A stretch of 64,000 bases of DNA. Origin: Pseudomonas tremae (GTDB taxonomy: Bacteria; Pseudomonadota; Gammaproteobacteria; Pseudomonadales; Pseudomonadaceae). The stretch spans positions 186,001 through 250,000 of the forward strand of contig NZ_LJRO01000153.1 of the NCBI RefSeq assembly GCF_001401155.1, given 5' to 3'. Shown one piece after another: positions 47,889 through 57,700 of this stretch; within the stretch, counting starts at the first letter, position 1, and every line of letters starts with the position of its first letter. The position numbers and the translations under genes were made by a program. The notes under the pieces were generated by a model. That model did no database searches, was not told the DNA's origin, and worked only from the letters and a program-made list of their open reading frames with translations.

Positions 47889-49156
47889 AGCTAAGCATCC
47901 TCGGCGCTCGCGTCATCGACCCGGTCAGCGGGCTGGATCAGATTACCGACCTGCACATAGAAGCAGGCAAGCTGTGCGCAATCGGCGCCGCACCGGAAGG
48001 CTTCGAGCCCACCCAGACCATCGACGCCACCGGGCTGGTCGCAGCCCCCGGTCTGGTCGATCTCAACGTGGCCCTGCGCGAACCCGGCTACAGCCGCAAA
48101 GGCAGCATCGCCAGCGAAACCCGTGCAGCGGTAGCCGGCGGCGTGACCAGCGTGTGCTGCCCGCCGCAGACCAAACCGGTGCTCGACACCTCGGCAGTAG
48201 CCGAGTTGATTCTGGACCGCGCCCGCGAAGCCGGTTTCAGCAAAGTGTTCCCCATCGGGGCGCTTAGCAAGGGCCTGGAAGGCGAACAACTGGCAGAACT
48301 GATGGCCCTGCGCAGCGCAGGCTGCGTGGCCTTCGGCAATGGTCTGAGCAGCTTCAGCAATACCCGCACGCTGTGTCGGGCGCTGGAATATGCGGCCACG
48401 TTTGACCTGACGGTGATTTTCAATTCTCAGGATCGGGATCTGGCCGAAGGTGGTCTGGCGCATGATGGCCCGACTGCCGCCTTTCTGGGGCTGGCCGGCA
48501 TTCCTGAAACAGCCGAAACAGTGGCGCTGGCTCGCGACCTGTTGCTGGTCGAGCAAAGCGGCGTGCGCGCGCATTTCAGCCAACTGACCAGCGCCCGTGG
48601 CGCGGCGCTGATCGCCCAGGCTCAGGCACGTGGGCTGCCTGTGACAGCGGATGTGGCGCTGTATCAGTTGATTTTGACCGATGAAGCGCTGATCGACTTC
48701 TCCAGCCTGTATCACGTCCAGCCGCCGCTGCGCACCCGTGCCGACCGTGATGGCCTGCGTGAAGCTGTGAGGTCAGGGGTTATTCAAGCGATATCGAGCC
48801 ACCACCAGCCGCACGAGCGCGATGCCAAGCTGGCACCGTTTGGCGCGACAGAACCGGGCATCAGCAGTGTCGAACTGCTTTTGCCGCTGGCGATGACACT
48901 GGTTGAAGATGGCCTGCTGGACCTGCCAACCCTGCTGGCCCGCCTGAGCAGCGGCCCGGCACAAGCCTTGCGCCTGCCAGCCGGCAAGCTGAGTGCTGGC
49001 GCGCCTGCCGACATCGTGCTGTTCGACCCGGCTGCCTCCACCGTTGCAGGTGAGACCTGGCTGTCAAAAGGCGACAACTGCCCCTTCATCGGCCACTGCC
49101 TCCCGGGCTCGGTGCGCTACACACTGGTGGATGGGCGTATCAGCTACAGCCGCTGA
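47885..49156 (+). CDS. pyrC: Dihydroorotase-like PyrC' (probably inactive ATCase partner)
   Basis: A 423-residue dihydroorotase homologue starting with GTG 47885. The metal-binding HxH of active enzymes (DxHVHxREPG) is replaced by [10 protein letters not shown], so both His are lost; the second His region reads [15 protein letters not shown] without the expected His. It therefore should not hydrolyse dihydroorotate. In P. putida and P. aeruginosa such a pyrC' product is needed structurally for the class A ATCase complex, and the 4-base overlap with pyrB supports that here. An active dihydroorotase must be encoded elsewhere in the genome. Confidence 0.93.
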   Translation: MKLSILGARVIDPVSGLDQITDLHIEAGKLCAIGAAPEGFEPTQTIDATGLVAAPGLVDLNVALREPGYSRKGSIASETRAAVAGGVTSVCCPPQTKPVLDTSAVAELILDRAREAGFSKVFPIGALSKGLEGEQLAELMALRSAGCVAFGNGLSSFSNTRTLCRALEYAATFDLTVIFNSQDRDLAEGGLAHDGPTAAFLGLAGIPETAETVALARDLLLVEQSGVRAHFSQLTSARGAALIAQAQARGLPVTADVALYQLILTDEALIDFSSLYHVQPPLRTRADRDGLREAVRSGVIQAISSHHQPHERDAKLAPFGATEPGISSVELLLPLAMTLVEDGLLDLPTLLARLSSGPAQALRLPAGKLSAGAPADIVLFDPAASTVAGETWLSKGDNCPFIGHCLPGSVRYTLVDGRISYSR

Positions 49157-49191
49157 GGCAAGCCACCGCCCTCCACGCTCTGACCAGCGGC

Positions 49192-49217
49192 GGGCGGACC
49201 GCACTCTGCGTCCGCCC
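49192..49217. terminator. Hairpin between convergent pyrC' and the TM2 gene
   Basis: GGGCGGA (49192-49198) plus CGC (49200-49202) pair with GCG (49208-49210) and TCCGCCC (49211-49217), one bulged C. It lies 35 bases after the pyrC' stop codon, without a T-run. Confidence 0.5.
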
Positions 49218-49229
49218 ACCCCCAAGCAT

Positions 49230-49634
49230 TCAACCGCGTCGGGCGTTCTTCATCGAGATCTGATCATTCAACGTCCAGAAGTCATACAGGATGCCCACCA
49301 GGAACAACCCACCGGTCAACAGGTAGATGACGCCCGTTATCCACTTGCCCTGATACATGCGGTGCAGGCCGAACAGGCCGAAGAAGGTCAACAGCACCCA
49401 TGCCACGCTGTAATCGGTCGAACCGGGCGTAAAGCGCAGGTCGGCCTCGCTGTCCATGGACGGGATCAGGAACAGGTCGATCAGCCAGCCAATGCCGAAC
49501 AGGCCGAACGTGAAGAACCAGATGGTCCCGGTCACCGGCTTGCCGTAGTAGAAACGATGCGCTCCCAGAAACCCGAAAATCCACATCAGGTAACCCATGA
49601 CCTTGCTGTGCGTATCAGAACGATAGCCGTTCAT
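49230..49634 (-). CDS. TM2-domain membrane protein
   Basis: A 134-residue membrane protein starting at ATG 49634 with AGAGG 8 bases upstream. It has two TM2-type repeats: VMGYLMWIFGFLGAHRFYYGKPVTGTIWFFTFGLFGIGWLIDLFLIP and a second half VAWVLLTFFGLFGLHRMYQGKWITGVIYLLTGGLFLVGILYDFWTLNDQI, each with G-x-x-G-x-H-R-x-Y-x-G and a following hairpin. The function of TM2 proteins in bacteria is unknown. It stands alone, convergent with pyrC'. Confidence 0.88.
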   Translation of the reverse strand: MNGYRSDTHSKVMGYLMWIFGFLGAHRFYYGKPVTGTIWFFTFGLFGIGWLIDLFLIPSMDSEADLRFTPGSTDYSVAWVLLTFFGLFGLHRMYQGKWITGVIYLLTGGLFLVGILYDFWTLNDQISMKNARRG

Positions 49635-49884
49635 TTTTAACCTCTTTGCGCTGATAGAAAAAAATACATAACATTTTTGTGACTTGGTTTCGCTCATCCG
49701 ACGTATGGCACATGAGCCGGTTTAATGCCGCCAAGCCCTTGTCACTAAAGGGATTAGCGATAAAAAAGAAAGAGTCTGTCGCAGAAAACGCAACGATACC
49801 AGTGTGATGCACTCGACAAATGGGGTCAGATTTTTCGAAAAAGCTGTTATAAAGTTGCGCGCTGACCACTACGAGCCCTGCCGA

Positions 49885-50556
49885 ATGCGTCCTTTTTTCA
49901 AGACATGGCTAACCATTTGCCTATTTATGCCACTGGCCGCCCACGCCACCAATCGTGAGCAACAACTTCCTGCGAGCTTCACGGGCCATACCGCCAAAAG
50001 TCACTCTTCACCGGCACTCGCGACTCGCACTGCACCCAAGGAAGCCACACCAGTATCCGTTCAACCCAAAAACTCTCGCGCCAGCAAGCCGCTGTCGCGC
50101 AAGAATGCCCAAAAGGCAGCCCTGCAGGCATCGGTGCCTGCCAAACAGGGCAATGCCGTTGTAAAACGGGCCTTGCAGGCTGTCGGGACGCCTTATCGCT
50201 GGGGCGGCAACACGCCCGGCAAAGGCCTCGACTGCAGCGGTCTGGTCAAATATGCCTACACGGATGTCCGTGAAGTCAATTTGCCACGCACCTCCAATGC
50301 CATGGCCCAGGGTCATGGTCAGACGGTGGATCGCAAGGACCTGAAACCCGGCGACCTGCTGTTCTTCAACATCAAGAGCAGCAACATCAACCACGTCGCC
50401 ATCTACCTCGGCGACAACAAGTTCGTTCATGCGCCGCGCCGTGGCAAGGCCGTTACTGTCGATACGCTGAACAAACCGTATTGGAACAGTCACTACAAGG
50501 TCGCCAAGCGTGTGCTGCCCAAGCAGCCGGTGCAGATGCGCGTCGTCCAGCGCTGA
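49885..50556 (+). CDS. Secreted NlpC/P60-family peptidoglycan hydrolase
   Basis: A 223-residue exported protein. Signal peptide ~1-21 (MRPFFKTWLTICLFMPLAAHA), a Ser/Lys/Ala-rich linker (~25-95), and an NlpC/P60 domain (~98-215) with catalytic Cys in GKGLDCSGLVKYAY, His in NHVAIYLGDNKFVHA, and GDLLFFNI. It probably cleaves stem peptides in cell-wall murein. The start ATG 49885 is selected because it begins the signal peptide; upstream codons in the same frame are unconserved. Strong terminator follows. Confidence 0.92.
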   Translation: MRPFFKTWLTICLFMPLAAHATNREQQLPASFTGHTAKSHSSPALATRTAPKEATPVSVQPKNSRASKPLSRKNAQKAALQASVPAKQGNAVVKRALQAVGTPYRWGGNTPGKGLDCSGLVKYAYTDVREVNLPRTSNAMAQGHGQTVDRKDLKPGDLLFFNIKSSNINHVAIYLGDNKFVHAPRRGKAVTVDTLNKPYWNSHYKVAKRVLPKQPVQMRVVQR

Positions 50557-50573
50557 CCTGATCGCAGCTTGAC

Positions 50574-50608
50574 AAAGGGGGCCTTGAATTCATTCAAGGC
50601 CCCCTTTT
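50574..50608. terminator. Strong hairpin terminator shared by the NlpC/P60 gene and pilT
   Basis: The arms AAAGGGGGCCTTGAAT (50574-50589) and ATTCAAGGCCCCCTTT (50592-50607) form a perfect 16-bp palindromic stem, followed by a short T-run on the plus strand and TTTG on the minus strand. It lies between two convergent genes and can act in both directions. Confidence 0.88.
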
Positions 50609-50647
50609 CGTTCCACTCTCATAACATCCGAAGGCTTGCGGAACAGG

Positions 50648-51682
50648 TCAGAAATTGTCAGGCACCTTGGCCCGCTCGCGTGCGCTCTCGCGGGTGATCA
50701 GGCCCTTCTTGACCAAGTCGGCCAGACACATGTCCAGCGTCTGCATACCGACCGACCCGCCGGTCTGGATCGAGGAATACATCTGCGCCACCTTGTCCTC
50801 ACGAATCAGGTTACGAATCGCCGGGGTGCCCATCATGATTTCGTGCGCCGCCACGCGTCCGCCGCCAACCTTCTTGAGCAACGCCTGCGATACCACGGCG
50901 TGCAGCGATTCGGACAGCATCGAACGGATCATCGACTTTTCCTGCGCCGGAAACACATCGACGATCCGGTCAATGGTCTTTGCCGCCGACGTGGTGTGCA
51001 GGGTGCCGAATACCAGGTGACCAGTCTCCGCAGCGGTCAGCGCCAGGCGAATGGTCTCGAGGTCACGCATCTCGCCGACCAGAATCACATCCGGGTCCTC
51101 ACGCAGGGCCGAGCGCAGCGCTTCCGAGAAACCCAGGGTGTCACGATGAACCTCACGCTGGTTGACCAGGCACTTCTTGGACTCGTGGACGAATTCGATC
51201 GGGTCTTCAATTGTCAGGATATGGTGATGCTTGTTGCAATTGAGGTAGTCGATCATCGCCGCCAGAGTGGTCGACTTGCCTGAACCGGTCGGCCCGGTGA
51301 CCAGAATCAGGCCTCGCGCCACATTGGTAATCTTCCGAAACACATTGCCCATCCCCAAGTCTTCCATACTCAGAATTTTTGAAGGAATGGTCCGAAAAAC
51401 GGCGCCTGCGCCACGATTCTGGTTGAATGCGTTGACCCGAAACCGCGCGACACCCGGCACTTCGAAGGAAAAGTCAGTCTCTAGACGCTCTTCGAAATCC
51501 TGACGCTGCTTGTCGTTCATGATGTCGTAGATCAGCGCCTTGACCTCCTTCGCGTCCAGCGGCGGCAGGTTGATGCGGCGCACATCACCATCGACACGAA
51601 TCATCGGTGGCAGACCTGCAGAGAGGTGCAAGTCCGACGCGCCCTGTTTGGCACTGAAGGCCAGCAGCTCGGTAATATCCAT
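50648..51682 (-). CDS. pilT: Type IV pilus retraction ATPase PilT
   Basis: A 344-residue hexameric ATPase that drives pilus retraction. ATG 51682 has GAGGAG 6 bases upstream (MDITELLAFSAKQGASDLHLSAGLPPMIRVDG). Walker A GPTGSGKST at 130-138, the Asp box and Walker B region ILVGEMRDLETIRLALTAAETGHLVFGTLHT with the His box, and the C-terminal AIRNLIREDK retraction motif are all present. Divergent from yggS. pilU, next to pilT in P. aeruginosa, is not here: the gene downstream is the convergent NlpC/P60. Confidence 0.97.
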   Translation of the reverse strand: MDITELLAFSAKQGASDLHLSAGLPPMIRVDGDVRRINLPPLDAKEVKALIYDIMNDKQRQDFEERLETDFSFEVPGVARFRVNAFNQNRGAGAVFRTIPSKILSMEDLGMGNVFRKITNVARGLILVTGPTGSGKSTTLAAMIDYLNCNKHHHILTIEDPIEFVHESKKCLVNQREVHRDTLGFSEALRSALREDPDVILVGEMRDLETIRLALTAAETGHLVFGTLHTTSAAKTIDRIVDVFPAQEKSMIRSMLSESLHAVVSQALLKKVGGGRVAAHEIMMGTPAIRNLIREDKVAQMYSSIQTGGSVGMQTLDMCLADLVKKGLITRESARERAKVPDNF

Positions 51683-51737
51683 ACAGCTCCTCAATCACAT
51701 AGAATGCCGCAGACCTTAGCCTGACTGGCGCAAATCA

Positions 51738-52424
51738 ATGTCCACGATAGCAGCGAACATTTCAACGCTTGAACAGCGAATTCGCGACACAGCCCACGCT
51801 GCCAACCGCGATCCGGCCTCCGTTGGCCTGCTGGCGGTCAGTAAAACCAAGCCGGCGAGCGACCTGCGAGAAGCTTACACGGAGGGCCTGCTTCATTTTG
51901 GCGAAAATTATTTACAGGAAGCACTGGGCAAACAGCTCGAATTGAACGACCTGCCCTTGTGCTGGCACTTCATCGGCCCCATTCAATCGAACAAGACGCG
52001 TGCTATTGCCGAGAACTTCGCCTGGGTACATTCCGTGGATCGCCTGAAAATCGCTCAACGCCTGTCCGAGCAGCGCCCCGACGCGTTGGAGCCGCTGAAC
52101 ATCTGCATTCAGGTGAACGTCAGTGGCGAAGCCAGCAAATCGGGTTGCGCGCCTCAGGACCTGCCGGAGCTGGCAGCCGCCATCAACGTGCTGCCGCGGC
52201 TGAAGCTGCGCGGCCTGATGGCGATTCCCGAGCCAACGGATGACCCTCATGAGCAGGCAGCGGCGTTTGCCGCCGTGCGCACCTTGCAGGAGCAACTGGG
52301 CCTGCCTCTCGACACACTTTCCATGGGCATGAGCCACGACCTGGAGGCCGCCATTGCACAAGGCGCCACCTGGGTACGGATCGGCACTGCCCTTTTTGGC
52401 GCTCGCGACTATGGGCAGCCATAA
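51738..52424 (+). CDS. yggS: YggS-family pyridoxal-phosphate homeostasis protein
   Basis: A 228-residue PLP-binding barrel protein (LLAVSKTKPASDLREAYTEGLLHFGENYLQEAL, in which the Lys of SKTKP binds PLP; WHFIGPIQSNKTRAIAENFAWVHSVD; LSMGMSHDLEAAIAQGATWVRIGTALFG). It balances vitamin B6 pools and affects amino-acid metabolism. First of the yggS-proC-yggT group, an order conserved widely in gamma-proteobacteria. Confidence 0.95.
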   Translation: MSTIAANISTLEQRIRDTAHAANRDPASVGLLAVSKTKPASDLREAYTEGLLHFGENYLQEALGKQLELNDLPLCWHFIGPIQSNKTRAIAENFAWVHSVDRLKIAQRLSEQRPDALEPLNICIQVNVSGEASKSGCAPQDLPELAAAINVLPRLKLRGLMAIPEPTDDPHEQAAAFAAVRTLQEQLGLPLDTLSMGMSHDLEAAIAQGATWVRIGTALFGARDYGQP

Positions 52425-52446
52425 CTTTGCACACAAGGACCCTTTC

Positions 52447-53265
52447 ATGAGCAAGACCCGTATTGCCTTTGTCGGCGCCGGAAACATGGCCGCCAGCCTG
52501 ATCGGCGGCCTGCGCGCGCAAGGTGTGGACGCGGCGCTGATCTGCGCCAGTGCGCCGGGCGCCGAAACCCGCGAGCGAATCGCAAAAGATCACGGCATCA
52601 AGGTATTCGCAGACAATGCAGACGCGATCAACGGCGCGGATGTCGTGGTGCTGGCAGTCAAGCCACAGATGATGAAAAGCGTCTGCCAGGCCTTGAAGTC
52701 CAACCTCGAACCTCACCAGTTGATTGTTTCGGTGGCTGCCGGTATTACCTGCGCCAGCCTGACTCAGTGGCTGGGCGAACAACCGGTTGTGCGTTGCATG
52801 CCCAACACCCCGTCGCTGCTGCGTCAGGGTGCCAGCGGGCTATATGCGACCGACAAGGTCACTGCCGAGCAACGCGATCAGGCCGAGCAACTGTTGTCAG
52901 CCGTCGGGCTGGCGGTCTGGGTCGAACAGGAAAAACACATGAACGCGGTGACGGCGGTGTCCGGCAGCGGCCCTGCGTACTTCTTCTTGATGATGGAAGC
53001 GATGACCGCGGCAGGCGTGAAACTGGGCCTGCCGGAGGATGTCGCTGAAAAGCTCACGCTGCAGACGGCGCTGGGCTCGGCCCTGATCGCGACCGGCAGC
53101 GATGTGGACGCGGGCGAATTGCGCCGTCGTGTCGCCTCACCGGGCGGGACCACCGAAGCAGCAATCAAGGCATTTCAGGCGGGCGGCTTCGAAGCGCTGG
53201 TGGAAACGGCGCTGACCGCCGCAGATCATCGTGCAGCCGAGCTGGCTGAACAACTGGGCAAATAA
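52447..53265 (+). CDS. proC: Pyrroline-5-carboxylate reductase
   Basis: A 272-residue enzyme for the last step of proline synthesis (P5C to proline with NAD(P)H). ATG 52447 has AAGGA 9 bases upstream. Rossmann motif IAFVGAGNMAASLIGGL at the N-terminus; C-terminal AVSGSGPAYFFLMMEAMTAAGVKLGLP and VASPGGTTEAAIKAFQAGGFEALV signatures. It is the biosynthetic opposite of putA in this window. Follows yggS by 22 bases. Confidence 0.97.
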   Translation: MSKTRIAFVGAGNMAASLIGGLRAQGVDAALICASAPGAETRERIAKDHGIKVFADNADAINGADVVVLAVKPQMMKSVCQALKSNLEPHQLIVSVAAGITCASLTQWLGEQPVVRCMPNTPSLLRQGASGLYATDKVTAEQRDQAEQLLSAVGLAVWVEQEKHMNAVTAVSGSGPAYFFLMMEAMTAAGVKLGLPEDVAEKLTLQTALGSALIATGSDVDAGELRRRVASPGGTTEAAIKAFQAGGFEALVETALTAADHRAAELAEQLGK

Positions 53266-53290
53266 TTTTCGGGTTTTCTGGAGCAGATCG

Positions 53291-53881
53291 ATGATCGGAT
53301 TGAACACCGCTGCAATTTACGTCCTGCAGACGCTCGGCAGTCTGTACCTGCTGATCGTACTGCTGCGCTTTGTGCTGCAATTGGTGCGGGCCAACTTCTA
53401 TAACCCGCTGTGCCAGTTCATCGTGCGCGCCACTCAGCCGCTGCTCAAGCCACTGCGACGCATCATTCCGAGCCTGTTCGGCCTGGACATGTCGTCGCTG
53501 GTGCTGGCAATCATCGTGCAGATGATCCTGATGGCGCTGACCCTTCTGCTAATGTTTGGCACCACCGGCGATCCGCTGCACCTGCTGCTTTGGTCGATCA
53601 TTGGCGTGACGGCGCTGTTCCTGAAGATATTCTTCTTCGCCCTGATCATCAGCGTGATCCTGTCGTGGGTGGCACCGGGCAGCAACAACCCTGGCGCAGA
53701 GCTGGTCAACCAGATCTGTGAGCCAGCCCTGGCACCGTTCCGCAAGATTGTCCCGAACCTGGGCGGTCTGGACATATCGCCGATCCTGGCGTTTCTGGTG
53801 CTCAAGCTGCTCGACATGCTGGTCATCAACAACCTCGCCGCCATGAGCAACATGCCCGATGTACTGCGATTGTTGATGTAA
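53291..53881 (+). CDS. YggT-family membrane protein
   Basis: A 196-residue inner-membrane protein with two YggT repeats, each a pair of hydrophobic segments: LYLLIVLLRFVLQLVRANFYNPLCQFIVRATQPLLKPLRRIIPSLFGLDMSSLV and FALIISVILSWVAPGSNNPGAELVNQICEPALAPFRKIVPNLGGLDISPI. ATG 53291 has GGAG 7 bases upstream. Linked to proC in most gamma-proteobacteria; a role in osmotic tolerance or cofactor assembly has been proposed for relatives but is not certain. Confidence 0.9.
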   Translation: MIGLNTAAIYVLQTLGSLYLLIVLLRFVLQLVRANFYNPLCQFIVRATQPLLKPLRRIIPSLFGLDMSSLVLAIIVQMILMALTLLLMFGTTGDPLHLLLWSIIGVTALFLKIFFFALIISVILSWVAPGSNNPGAELVNQICEPALAPFRKIVPNLGGLDISPILAFLVLKLLDMLVINNLAAMSNMPDVLRLLM

Positions 53882-53915
53882 GCGAAGTTCCGAATCGTCC
53901 GGATATATAGAGGCT

Positions 53916-53947
53916 TTGTGGGAGCGAACCGGGCGACGCTCCCACAA
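53916..53947. repeat. REP-like palindrome downstream of yggT
   Basis: TTGTGGGAGCG (53916-53926) and CGCTCCCACAA (53937-53947) are perfect 11-bp inverted repeats around AACCGGGCGA. This GTGGGAGCG...CGCTCCCAC form resembles Pseudomonas extragenic palindromic repeats. It sits in the 204-base gap before metX and may also stop transcription from yggT. Confidence 0.6.
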
Positions 53948-54085
53948 CAGCCCTGCCTCAACTATGGTGCGACGCTCTGCGTCCTGGTCAGATAGCGCAA
54001 CTGATTTACGCCTCACAACATCCCTTATTGCCGCTGCACCCCGCGGTCTTTAGACTTACGCCTCATTCACGCGAGAGCAGGGTCG

Positions 54086-55225
54086 ATGCCCACGGTTTTC
54101 CCTCACGATTCTGTCGGACTGGTCACACCGCAAATGGCGCATTTCAGCGAGCCTTTGCCGCTGGCCTGTGGCCGTTCGTTGCCAGCCTATGACCTGATTT
54201 ACGAAACCTACGGTCAGCTCAACGCTGCTCGCAGCAACGCCGTGCTGATCTGCCACGCGCTGTCAGGGCATCATCATGCCGCAGGCTTTCACAGCGCCGA
54301 CGACCGCAAGCCCGGTTGGTGGGACAGTTGCATCGGCCCTGGCAAGCCAATCGACACCGACCGGTTCTTCGTCGTCAGCCTCAACAACCTTGGCGGTTGC
54401 AATGGCTCGACCGGCCCAAGCAGCATCGATCCAGACACCGGCAAACCATTCGGTGCCAATTTCCCGGTACTGACCGTGGAAGACTGGGTCAACAGCCAGG
54501 CCCGGCTGGCCGACCTGCTGGGTATCGACACATGGGCTGCGGTGATTGGCGGCAGCCTGGGCGGCATGCAGGCGCTGCAATGGACCATCAGCTACCCGGA
54601 TCGCGTGCGCCATTGCCTGGCAATCGCCTCGGCCCCCAAGTTGTCAGCGCAGAACATCGCCTTCAACGAAGTGGCGCGCCAGGCGATTCTCACCGACCCG
54701 GAATTTCACGGCGGCTCGTTCCAGGAGCAGGGCGTCATACCCAAGCGCGGGCTGATGCTGGCGCGGATGGTCGGGCATATCACTTACCTGTCCGACGACT
54801 CGATGGGCGAGAAATTCGGTCGCGGCCTCAAAAGCGAGAAGCTCAACTACGATTTCCACAGCGTAGAGTTTCAGGTCGAAAGCTACCTGCGCTATCAAGG
54901 TGAAGAGTTTTCCGGGCGTTTCGACGCCAATACCTACCTGTTGATGACCAAAGCGCTGGATTACTTCGACCCTGCAGCCAGCTTCGACGACGACCTCGCA
55001 AAGACTTTCGCCAACGCCACCGCGAAGTTCTGCGTGATGTCGTTCACCACCGACTGGCGCTTCTCGCCAGCCCGCTCGCGGGAGCTGGTGGATGCGTTGA
55101 TGGCTGCCCGCAAGGACGTCTGCTACCTGGAAATCGACGCGCCTCAAGGGCATGACGCTTTCCTGATCCCGATTCCGCGCTACCTGCAGGCTTTCGGTAA
55201 TTACATGAACCGAATTTCGTTGTGA
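54086..55225 (+). CDS. metX: Homoserine O-acyltransferase MetX
   Basis: A 379-residue alpha/beta-hydrolase-fold transferase. Conserved: [36 protein letters not shown], nucleophile Ser in [14 protein letters not shown], Asp in [16 protein letters not shown], and His in [10 protein letters not shown]. It activates homoserine for methionine synthesis; Pseudomonas MetX enzymes have been assigned succinyl rather than acetyl specificity, which cannot be read directly here. metW follows 7 bases later and is needed for full activity in related bacteria. Confidence 0.95.
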   Translation: MPTVFPHDSVGLVTPQMAHFSEPLPLACGRSLPAYDLIYETYGQLNAARSNAVLICHALSGHHHAAGFHSADDRKPGWWDSCIGPGKPIDTDRFFVVSLNNLGGCNGSTGPSSIDPDTGKPFGANFPVLTVEDWVNSQARLADLLGIDTWAAVIGGSLGGMQALQWTISYPDRVRHCLAIASAPKLSAQNIAFNEVARQAILTDPEFHGGSFQEQGVIPKRGLMLARMVGHITYLSDDSMGEKFGRGLKSEKLNYDFHSVEFQVESYLRYQGEEFSGRFDANTYLLMTKALDYFDPAASFDDDLAKTFANATAKFCVMSFTTDWRFSPARSRELVDALMAARKDVCYLEIDAPQGHDAFLIPIPRYLQAFGNYMNRISL

Positions 55226-55232
55226 GGACGTC

Positions 55233-55853
55233 ATGAGAGCCGATCTGGAAATCATCCAGGAATGGATCCCCGCAGGCAGCCGCGTGCTCGACCTCGGTTG
55301 TGGCAATGGCGAATTGCTGACCTGGCTGCGTGATCACAAACAAGTGACAGGGTACGGGCTGGAAAACGACGCCGAGAACATTGCCGAATGCGTAGCCAAA
55401 GGCATCAACGTCATCGAGCAGGACCTCGACAAGGGCCTGGGCAACTTTGCCAGCAACAGCTTCGACGTGGTGGTCATGACCCAGGCCCTGCAGGCCGTGC
55501 ATTACCCGGACCGAATCCTCGACGAAATGCTCCGCGTCGGTCGGCAGTGCATCATCACATTCCCGAACTTCGGTCATTGGCGCTGCCGCTGGTATCTGGC
55601 CAGCAAGGGGCGCATGCCGGTGTCAGAATTTCTGCCGTACACCTGGTACAACACGCCGAACATCCACTTCTGCACCTTCGGCGACTTCGAAGAACTGTGC
55701 CGCGAACGCGATGCACAGGTGCTCGACAGGCTGGCGGTCGATCAGCAGCACCGTCATGGCTGGGCCAGCAAACTCTGGCCTAACCTGCTGGGCGAGATCG
55801 GCATCTACCGGGTTACCAGCCCAGGGCTGGCGGAGCACAAGATTGCCGTTTAA
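55233..55853 (+). CDS. metW: Methionine biosynthesis protein MetW
   Basis: A 206-residue SAM-methyltransferase-fold protein beginning MRADLEIIQEWIPAGSRVLDLGCGNGELLTWL (motif I), with GYGLENDAENIAECVAKGINVIEQDLD and FDVVVMTQALQAVHYPDRILDEMLRVGRQCIITFPNFGHWR. MetW partners MetX in homoserine acylation. It is directly downstream of metX (7-base gap) in one operon. Confidence 0.95.
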   Translation: MRADLEIIQEWIPAGSRVLDLGCGNGELLTWLRDHKQVTGYGLENDAENIAECVAKGINVIEQDLDKGLGNFASNSFDVVVMTQALQAVHYPDRILDEMLRVGRQCIITFPNFGHWRCRWYLASKGRMPVSEFLPYTWYNTPNIHFCTFGDFEELCRERDAQVLDRLAVDQQHRHGWASKLWPNLLGEIGIYRVTSPGLAEHKIAV

Positions 55854-55886
55854 ACGATCGTTTTCAAGCACCACCACAGGCCGACC

Positions 55887-56480
55887 ATGAACCTCACACA
55901 ACTCGTACTGGCCAGCCACAACGGCGGCAAACTCAAGGAACTCCAGGCCATGCTCGGCGGCAGCGTGACGCTACGTTCGGTGAGCGAGTTCAGCCTCGTG
56001 GAACCGGAGGAGACCGGGCTGTCGTTCGTCGAAAACGCGATCCTCAAGGCACGCAACGCATCGCGGCTGTCCGGGCTGCCTGCGCTGGCCGATGACTCGG
56101 GGCTGGCAGTGGATTTTCTCGGCGGTGCGCCAGGCATCTATTCCGCGCGCTATGCCGATGGTCAGGGCGACGCGGCCAACAATGCCAAGCTGCTGGAGGC
56201 GCTGAAAGACGTGCCGGACGAGCAGCGTGGCGCGCAATTCGTCTGTGTTCTGGCGCTGGTGCGGCATGCCGACGATCCGCTGCCGATTCTCTGTGAAGGC
56301 CTGTGGCACGGGCGCATTCTGCACGCCGCCAGCGGTGAGCACGGCTTTGGCTACGACCCGCTGTTCTGGGTGCCGGAGCGCAATTGCTCAAGTGCCGAAC
56401 TCGGCCCCAGCGAGAAAAACCAGCTCAGCCATCGCGCTCGCGCGATGGTCCTGTTACGCCAACGCCTGGGTTTGCAATGA
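55887..56480 (+). CDS. rdgB: dITP/XTP pyrophosphatase RdgB (HAM1)
   Basis: A 197-residue house-cleaning nucleotidase that hydrolyses dITP, ITP and XTP to monophosphates. [60 protein letters not shown] and [12 protein letters not shown] are the family signatures (SHNGGK and the DDSGL metal/base region). It overlaps hemW by 4 bases (ATGA). Confidence 0.96.
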   Translation: MNLTQLVLASHNGGKLKELQAMLGGSVTLRSVSEFSLVEPEETGLSFVENAILKARNASRLSGLPALADDSGLAVDFLGGAPGIYSARYADGQGDAANNAKLLEALKDVPDEQRGAQFVCVLALVRHADDPLPILCEGLWHGRILHAASGEHGFGYDPLFWVPERNCSSAELGPSEKNQLSHRARAMVLLRQRLGLQ

Positions 56481-57691
56481 CCCACGATTCGCCTGCACAG
56501 CCGCTGTTTCTCGGCGAGAGCGGTTTCTCATCAGAGAGCCCACGCCCTGCACTGCAGCACCTGCCACCGCTGTCGCTGTACATCCATATTCCATGGTGCG
56601 TGCGCAAATGTCCGTACTGCGACTTCAACTCGCACACCGCCAGCCCGGTGCTGCCGGAACAGGAGTACGTCGACGCCTTGCTGGCCGATCTGGACCTCGA
56701 CCTGCCGCACGTCTACGACCGCGAGCTGCAATCGATCTTCTTCGGTGGCGGTACGCCGAGCCTGTTCAGCGCCGACGCTTTGGGCCGCTTGCTGAAGGGC
56801 GTCGAGCAACGCATCCGCTTTGCCAGCGACATCGAGATCACCCTGGAAGCCAATCCCGGCACCTTCGAACAGGCCAAGTTCAGCGCCTATCGCGGCCTGG
56901 GGATCAATCGGCTGTCGATCGGCATCCAGAGCTTTCAGGAATCCAAACTCAAGGCGCTGGGCCGCATACACAATGGCGACGAAGCGATTCGTGCCGCTGA
57001 CATGGCGCGTCAGGCCGGTTTCGACAACTTCAACCTGGACCTGATGCACGGCCTGCCGGACCAGTCCCAGGATGAAGCGCTGGCCGATCTGCGCCAGGCT
57101 ATTGCGCTGGCACCGACTCACCTGTCCTGGTATCAGCTGACCCTGGAACCCAACACGGTGTTCTGGAATCAGCCACCGGTTTTGCCGGAAGACGACATTC
57201 TTTGGGATATTCAGGAAACCGGACAGCAGTTACTGGCCACTCATGGGTACGCGCAGTACGAAGTGTCGGCCTATGCGCAACCCGGAAAACCGGCGCGGCA
57301 TAACCTCAACTACTGGGCGTTCGGTGATTTCATCGGTATCGGCGCAGGCGCGCACGGCAAGCTGAGCCATCCGGACGGGCGCATTATCCGCACATGGAAG
57401 ACCCGGCTGCCCAAGGATTACCTGAACCCGGACAAGCCGTTTCAGGCAGGCTCGAAGCTTTTGCCGCTGGAGGAATTACCGTTTGAATTCCTGATGAATG
57501 CACTGCGACTGACAAATGGTGTAGACGCTGCGTTATTTCGCGAAAGAACGGGTCTAAGCCTCGATTCGCTTGCCGAGGCACGCAGGCAGGCCGAACAAAA
57601 GGGTCTGCTGCATGAAGATCCGTCACGCCTGATCGCCACGCCTCAAGGCCAGCTGTTCCTCAATGACTTGCTGCAATACTTTCTGATCTAA
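56477..57691 (+). CDS. hemW: Radical SAM heme chaperone HemW
   Basis: A 404-residue radical SAM protein (formerly called an oxygen-independent coproporphyrinogen oxidase-like protein). The 4Fe-4S motif CxxxCxxC is [16 protein letters not shown] near residue 40; GGGTPSLFS and [11 protein letters not shown] bind SAM; the HemW C-terminal domain follows. ATG 56477 overlaps the rdgB stop. The longer frame opening at 56384 lies inside rdgB and is not conserved. It binds and delivers heme rather than making it. Confidence 0.95.
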   Translation: MTHDSPAQPLFLGESGFSSESPRPALQHLPPLSLYIHIPWCVRKCPYCDFNSHTASPVLPEQEYVDALLADLDLDLPHVYDRELQSIFFGGGTPSLFSADALGRLLKGVEQRIRFASDIEITLEANPGTFEQAKFSAYRGLGINRLSIGIQSFQESKLKALGRIHNGDEAIRAADMARQAGFDNFNLDLMHGLPDQSQDEALADLRQAIALAPTHLSWYQLTLEPNTVFWNQPPVLPEDDILWDIQETGQQLLATHGYAQYEVSAYAQPGKPARHNLNYWAFGDFIGIGAGAHGKLSHPDGRIIRTWKTRLPKDYLNPDKPFQAGSKLLPLEELPFEFLMNALRLTNGVDAALFRERTGLSLDSLAEARRQAEQKGLLHEDPSRLIATPQGQLFLNDLLQYFLI

Positions 57692-57700
57692 GGACCCTGC

